Of a stretch of DNA of 9,142 bases, positions 6,077 through 9,142 are shown piece after piece; the stretch's first letter is position 1; each line of letters opens with the position of its first letter. A program made the translations under genes and the position numbers. This stretch comes from Lentzea sp. Its GTDB lineage: Bacteria; Actinomycetota; Actinomycetes; Mycobacteriales; Pseudonocardiaceae. The stretch lies in NCBI GenBank assembly GCA_030146905.1, contig JASLAV010000801.1, forward strand, positions 1 through 9,142. Reading direction: 5' to 3'. The notes under the pieces are model-generated. The model searched no databases and was not told where the DNA came from. It was given only the letters and a program-made list of their open reading frames with translations.

Positions 6077-7038
6077 TCGACACCGGTGAGGTCTCCGCCT
6101 TCCGCGACCTGCACACGCGGCTGGGCGACGCGGTCGAGAACGCGGTGCGCGGCAAGCGCGACGTGGTCGACCTGGTGCTGGTGGCGATGTTCGCGGGCGG
6201 CCACGTGCTGCTCGAGGACGTGCCGGGCACGGGCAAGACGACGCTGGCCCGTGCCGTGGCCGGTGCGCTGGGCGGCATCTCGCGGCGCGTGCAGTTCACG
6301 CCGGACCTGCTGCCGTCCGACGTCACGGGCACGTCGATCTACGACCAGCAGACGGGCCAGATCCGGTTCCGGCCGGGCCCGGTGTTCGCGAACGTCGTGC
6401 TGGCCGACGAGATCAACCGCGCGGCGGCGAAGACGCAGTCCGCGCTGCTCGAGGTGATGGAGGAGCGGACGGTCACGATCGACGGGGTCGGGCACGCGGT
6501 GCCGGACCCGTTCCTGGTGGTGGCGACGCAGAACCCGATCGACCTCGACGGCACCTACCGGCTGCCGGAAGCGCAGCTCGACAGGTTCATGCTGCGCACG
6601 TCGATCGGCTACCCGTCGGTCGAGGACGAGCTCGACGTCCTGCGCCCCGGCAGCGGCGCCGGCCGGGTCGCCGACGTGCACGCGGTGACGTCGCCGCGCG
6701 AGGTGAGCGCGTTCAGCGGGCGCCTGTCGCTGCTGCACGTGGCCGACCCGATCCTGCGCTACATCTCGGACCTGGGCACGGGCACGCGGACCGACGAACG
6801 GCTGCGGCTCGGCACCTCCACCCGAGGCCTGCGGACCCTGGTCCGCTGCGCGCAGGTGTACGCGGCGTCGAAGGGGCGGCACTTCGTGGTGCCCCAGGAC
6901 GTCCAGGACGTCGCGGACCCGGTGCTGGCCCACCGCCTGGTGCTGACCAGGGAGAGCGTGCTGGCGGGCGTGACGACGTCCGAGGTGCTGGCCGACGTGC
7001 TCTCGCGCGTGGCGGTGCCCAAGCCAGCGGCGCCATGA
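6073..7038 (+). CDS. MoxR-family AAA+ ATPase
   Basis: A 321-residue cytoplasmic AAA+ chaperone of the MoxR class. These ATPases help assemble or activate protein complexes together with DUF58 or VWA-domain partners. Walker A is at residues 51-56 (P-G-T-G-K-T, after LLEDV), Walker B at 110-115 (L-A-D-E-I-N; D112, E113), and sensor 1 at 151-155 (ATQNP), followed by the MoxR signature GTYRLPEAQLDRF (160-172). The helical lid region lies at about 245-310. All key residues are intact. The GTG start at 6073 overlaps the previous stop (GTGA), with GAGGAA close in front; no other in-frame start precedes the conserved region. The stop overlaps the next gene's ATG (ATGA), so translation of the three genes is coupled. 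Confidence 0.96.
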   Translation: MIDTGEVSAFRDLHTRLGDAVENAVRGKRDVVDLVLVAMFAGGHVLLEDVPGTGKTTLARAVAGALGGISRRVQFTPDLLPSDVTGTSIYDQQTGQIRFRPGPVFANVVLADEINRAAAKTQSALLEVMEERTVTIDGVGHAVPDPFLVVATQNPIDLDGTYRLPEAQLDRFMLRTSIGYPSVEDELDVLRPGSGAGRVADVHAVTSPREVSAFSGRLSLLHVADPILRYISDLGTGTRTDERLRLGTSTRGLRTLVRCAQVYAASKGRHFVVPQDVQDVADPVLAHRLVLTRESVLAGVTTSEVLADVLSRVAVPKPAAP

Positions 7039-8141
7039 GACTCACCGTGCGCGGCACCGGCACGGCGGTGCTGGGCCTGCTGATGCTCGGCGTGGGGCTG
7101 TGGTGGCGCTACGCGGGCATGGCGGCGTTCGGCCTCGCGCTGACCGCGCTGGTGATCGCCTCCGTCGTCTCGGTCCTGGTCGCTTCGCCCCTGACGGTGT
7201 CGCGCACCGTCCGCCCGCGCACGGTGCCGCGGCTGGCGCGGTGCAGCGGACGCCTGGAGCTGTCCGCGGTGGGCCGCTGGCCGGTCGCCCTGGACGCCGT
7301 CGACGAGGTGGCGGGCTCGCCCATGTCCGTGGACGTGCCGCTGCTGGAGCCGGGAACGGTCGAGGCGGTCGACTACGCGATCCCGACCGAACGGCGGGGC
7401 GTGTTCGACGTGGGCCCGCTGACGTTGCGCCGCAAGGGACTGGCGGGCCTCGCGCAGGCCCGCACCGTGCTGGGCGAGGTCGTCCAGGTGCGGGTGGTCC
7501 CGCGGGTGCTGCCGGTGCGAGGCCTGCCGTCCGGGGCACGCCGGGGCCAGGTGGGCGCCGACGAACGGGTGGAGCGCGGCGGCACGGACCTGGTGGGCCT
7601 GCGCGAGTACGTGCCCGGCGACGACCTGAGGCGCCTGCACTGGGCGACGTCCGCGCGCACCGGCACGCTGATGATCCGCGAGGACGCCGACCCCGCCCGC
7701 CCGCACCTCGCCGTGCTCCTGGACGACAGTGCCGCGTCCTACACCGACGAACAACGCTTCGAGGAGGCCGTCGAGGTGGCGGCGTCGCTGATCACCTCGG
7801 CGCTGGAGCAGGGGCACCCGGTGCGGCTGCTGACGTCGTCCGGCGGCACCGACATCGAGGAGAACCAGGACGCGGCCCCGATCCTGGCAGCACTGGCGGA
7901 CCTGGAGCTGCGGGACGCCGACGGCCGCCCGACCGTCCCGGTGCGCGACCTGGACGTGGTGGCCGTGATCAGCGGCAGGGCGGTCCCCGCACTGGTGCTG
8001 GAGGCGGGGCGGGCCGCGTTCGGCGCCGTGCTCGTGGTGGACGAGAAGCGCCCGGCCGGTGCTGCCGGGTCGGTGCTGGTGATCAGCGGTGCCAGGGCGG
8101 AGGACCTGGTGGACTCGTGGAACGCGGTGGTGGCGCGGTGA
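7035..8141 (+). CDS. DUF58-domain protein (MoxR partner, VWA-like)
   Basis: A 368-residue membrane-anchored protein. Two hydrophobic segments lie at about residues 8-25 and 28-50, followed by a beta-rich region and the DUF58 signature at 189-203 (LREYVPGDDLRRLHW, then ATSARTGTLMIRE). After this, HLAVLLDDSAAS (about 224-235) corresponds to the metal-site loop of von Willebrand A-like folds. D230 and S232 are present, but the expected second Ser is Ala, so metal binding may be reduced. DUF58 proteins are regularly encoded next to MoxR ATPases and are thought to be their partners or substrates. The ATG overlaps the MoxR stop in ATGA, with no separate Shine-Dalgarno. The C-terminus NAVVAR ends inside the first copy of the 19-bp direct repeat. 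Confidence 0.93.
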   Translation: MRLTVRGTGTAVLGLLMLGVGLWWRYAGMAAFGLALTALVIASVVSVLVASPLTVSRTVRPRTVPRLARCSGRLELSAVGRWPVALDAVDEVAGSPMSVDVPLLEPGTVEAVDYAIPTERRGVFDVGPLTLRRKGLAGLAQARTVLGEVVQVRVVPRVLPVRGLPSGARRGQVGADERVERGGTDLVGLREYVPGDDLRRLHWATSARTGTLMIREDADPARPHLAVLLDDSAASYTDEQRFEEAVEVAASLITSALEQGHPVRLLTSSGGTDIEENQDAAPILAALADLELRDADGRPTVPVRDLDVVAVISGRAVPALVLEAGRAAFGAVLVVDEKRPAGAAGSVLVISGARAEDLVDSWNAVVAR

Positions 8142-8143
8142 AG
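8125..8143 (+). repeat. 19-bp direct repeat, copy 1 (DUF58/ORF60 junction)
   Basis: CGGTGGTGGCGCGGTGAAG contains the last codons and stop of the DUF58 gene and the GTG start of the 60-codon ORF. It recurs exactly at 8304-8322. Repeat start-to-start distance is 179 bp. Confidence 0.95.
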
Positions 8144-8320
8144 CAGGAGTGGACGGTCGCGCTGCGGGCTGGCGAGCTGATGCGGAAAAGTGCGGCCGTG
8201 TCCTCGGCACGCGGTACAGCCGCCCTGGTGCCGATGCCTCCTGCTGCCGCGCGCCTCGTGCTCACGACCCCGCTCGTCGCGCACCTCACCACTCCGCAGA
8301 TCTCGGTGGTGGCGCGGTGA
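8138..8320 (+). CDS. 60-codon ORF inside a 179-bp repeat-flanked segment (doubtful gene)
   Basis: A short ORF starting at the GTGA overlap with the DUF58 stop and ending at the GTGA overlap with the transglutaminase start. The predicted 60-residue product is basic at its N-terminus with an Ala/Leu/Val/Thr-rich second half (about residues 33-52), and it ends SVVAR, echoing the NAVVAR end of DUF58 because both come from the same repeat. I recognise no family. Third-position G/C is 50 of 60 codons, lower than in the neighbouring genes. Deleting one repeat copy plus the interval would join DUF58 directly to the transglutaminase gene with normal GTGA coupling. It may therefore be an inserted or duplicated sequence that happens to keep translation coupled, rather than a protein gene. 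An internal ATG at 8180 is an alternative start. Confidence 0.35.
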   Translation: MKQEWTVALRAGELMRKSAAVSSARGTAALVPMPPAAARLVLTTPLVAHLTTPQISVVAR

Positions 8321-8322
8321 AG
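8304..8322 (+). repeat. 19-bp direct repeat, copy 2 (ORF60/transglutaminase junction)
   Basis: Identical to 8125-8143. It supplies the stop of the 60-codon ORF and the GTG start plus Lys codon of the transglutaminase gene. Similarity beyond the 19 bp is patchy (both products begin MK-x-x-W). Confidence 0.95.
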
Positions 8323-9142
8323 TACGCGTGGGCCTCCGCCGTCCTCCTCGTCGGCTCGCTGCAGCTGGCCCAGGCCTGGGACGGCGCGTTCGTCTACTTC
8401 GGACTGGCCGCGTTCGCCGGTTTCCTGGCCCTGCTGCTGAAACGGCTCGTCCCGGCCGGTCTCGCTGGCCTCGCCGTCATGGTGGTCGCCATGGCGGGCG
8501 GGTTCTTCGCTGCCCGCGGCGCGTCGCCGGACCGCGACCCCGCGTGGGTGCTGCTCGACACCGTGCCCAGGCTGCTCACGGCGGCGCGGCCCGCGCCCGC
8601 CACGCCCGAGCTGCTGGTGCCGGGGCTGCTGCTGATGATCGGTGTCTCCACCGGCACGGTGCTGTCGGTGTCCAGGCGCGGGACGGCGTTGTTCGTGCCC
8701 GCGCTCGGCGCGGCCGCGCTGTACGTGTCGGCGGCGCTGCTCACCACGGGCCGGGCCGACCGGTACGGGCTGGTCGCGCTCACCCTCGTCGTGCTCCTCG
8801 CCCTGGGGTGGCTCGTCATCGACCGGCGCGGGCCCGTCGTGCCGCCCGCTGTGCTCGCGACGGCGCTGGCGGCGTTGACGTTGCTGGCGTTCGCCCTGCC
8901 GACCGGCGGGTTCGAGCCACGCAGGCTCGTCACGCCGCCGATCACCGACATCTCCATCGCGAACCCCCTGCCGCAGCTCGCCGCGTGGGCCGCGCAGGGG
9001 GAGACGGAGCTGTTCCGCGTGCGCGGGCCCGAGGTGCCGGTGCGGCTGGTCACGCTCAGCCGGTACTCGGGCGCGTCCTGGGAGGCGGCCACCACGTACG
9101 GGCCGCTGGGTGTCGTCGACGAGCCGGACCTGCCCATCGGCG
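8317..9142 (+). CDS. Transglutaminase-type membrane protein, TgpA-like N-terminal region (3' end outside window)
   Basis: The visible 275 residues form the membrane region and the start of the extracytoplasmic part. About seven hydrophobic segments are seen, at about 4-20, 23-41, 44-66, 95-115, 120-141, 146-167 and 171-190. They are followed by ITDISIANPLPQLAAW, ELFRVRG and VRLVTLSRYSGASWE. That pattern (NPLPQ, then an R-x-x-T-L-x-x-Y-x-G-x-x-W strand) is characteristic of DUF3488/TgpA-like proteins, whose transglutaminase-like Cys-His-Asp core lies further on, here beyond the window, so catalytic residues cannot be judged. The GTG at 8317 overlaps the preceding stop. Its position after MoxR and DUF58 is the usual one for this gene, supporting a joint role in processing or cross-linking envelope proteins (inference). 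Confidence 0.9.
   Translation, partial: MKYAWASAVLLVGSLQLAQAWDGAFVYFGLAAFAGFLALLLKRLVPAGLAGLAVMVVAMAGGFFAARGASPDRDPAWVLLDTVPRLLTAARPAPATPELLVPGLLLMIGVSTGTVLSVSRRGTALFVPALGAAALYVSAALLTTGRADRYGLVALTLVVLLALGWLVIDRRGPVVPPAVLATALAALTLLAFALPTGGFEPRRLVTPPITDISIANPLPQLAAWAAQGETELFRVRGPEVPVRLVTLSRYSGASWEAATTYGPLGVVDEPDLPIG

Noticed and set aside
8394..9137. Minus-strand open frame of 247 codons, Ser/Thr/Arg-rich
   Set aside because: Antisense shadow of the transglutaminase gene, which shows clear membrane helices and conserved motifs on the plus strand.

Overview
High-GC DNA with strong G/C preference at third codon positions, GTG/TTG starts and chains of stop/start overlaps. This points to an actinomycete, and the gene content fits a Pseudonocardiaceae-like filamentous actinobacterium (inference; no marker gene is present). 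The window has no rRNA, tRNA, CRISPR array, transposase or integrase.

Left part (1-1623): the 3' part of an EamA/RhtA-type exporter runs rightwards and overlaps tail-to-tail with a leftward LysR-family regulator. The regulator looks leaderless. A perfect 7-4-7 inverted repeat covers its -10 hexamer and start codon and is a good candidate autoregulatory operator.

Middle-left (1624-2965): divergent from the regulator lies a two-gene unit. It encodes a small secreted jelly-roll-like protein (possibly related to polysaccharide lyase family 7) and a lipoprotein with two fibronectin-III-like modules. A perfect hairpin whose loop matches the Shine-Dalgarno core precedes the first gene. A perfect 14-bp stem hairpin follows the second and is probably the terminator.

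Middle (2814-3928): two leftward genes, an unrecognised helical protein with a Lys/Glu-rich tail and a probable small two-helix membrane protein, diverge from the large operon on the right. The 184-bp divergent gap holds a second perfect 7-4-7 palindrome, a possible ECF-type promoter and a hairpin next to the next gene's ribosome-binding site.

Right part (3929-9142): a tightly coupled rightward operon. It encodes a surface protein with a propeller-like region, two beta-sandwich regions, Pro-rich stalks and membrane segments at both ends; a MoxR AAA+ ATPase; a DUF58 protein; and a polytopic transglutaminase-type (TgpA-like) protein cut by the window end. MoxR-DUF58-transglutaminase is a known actinobacterial arrangement thought to serve envelope protein assembly or processing, and the surface protein is its likely partner. 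The clearest anomaly is a 179-bp segment between the DUF58 and transglutaminase genes. It is bounded by a perfect 19-bp direct repeat of the gene junction and carries a 60-codon ORF that keeps translational coupling on both sides.
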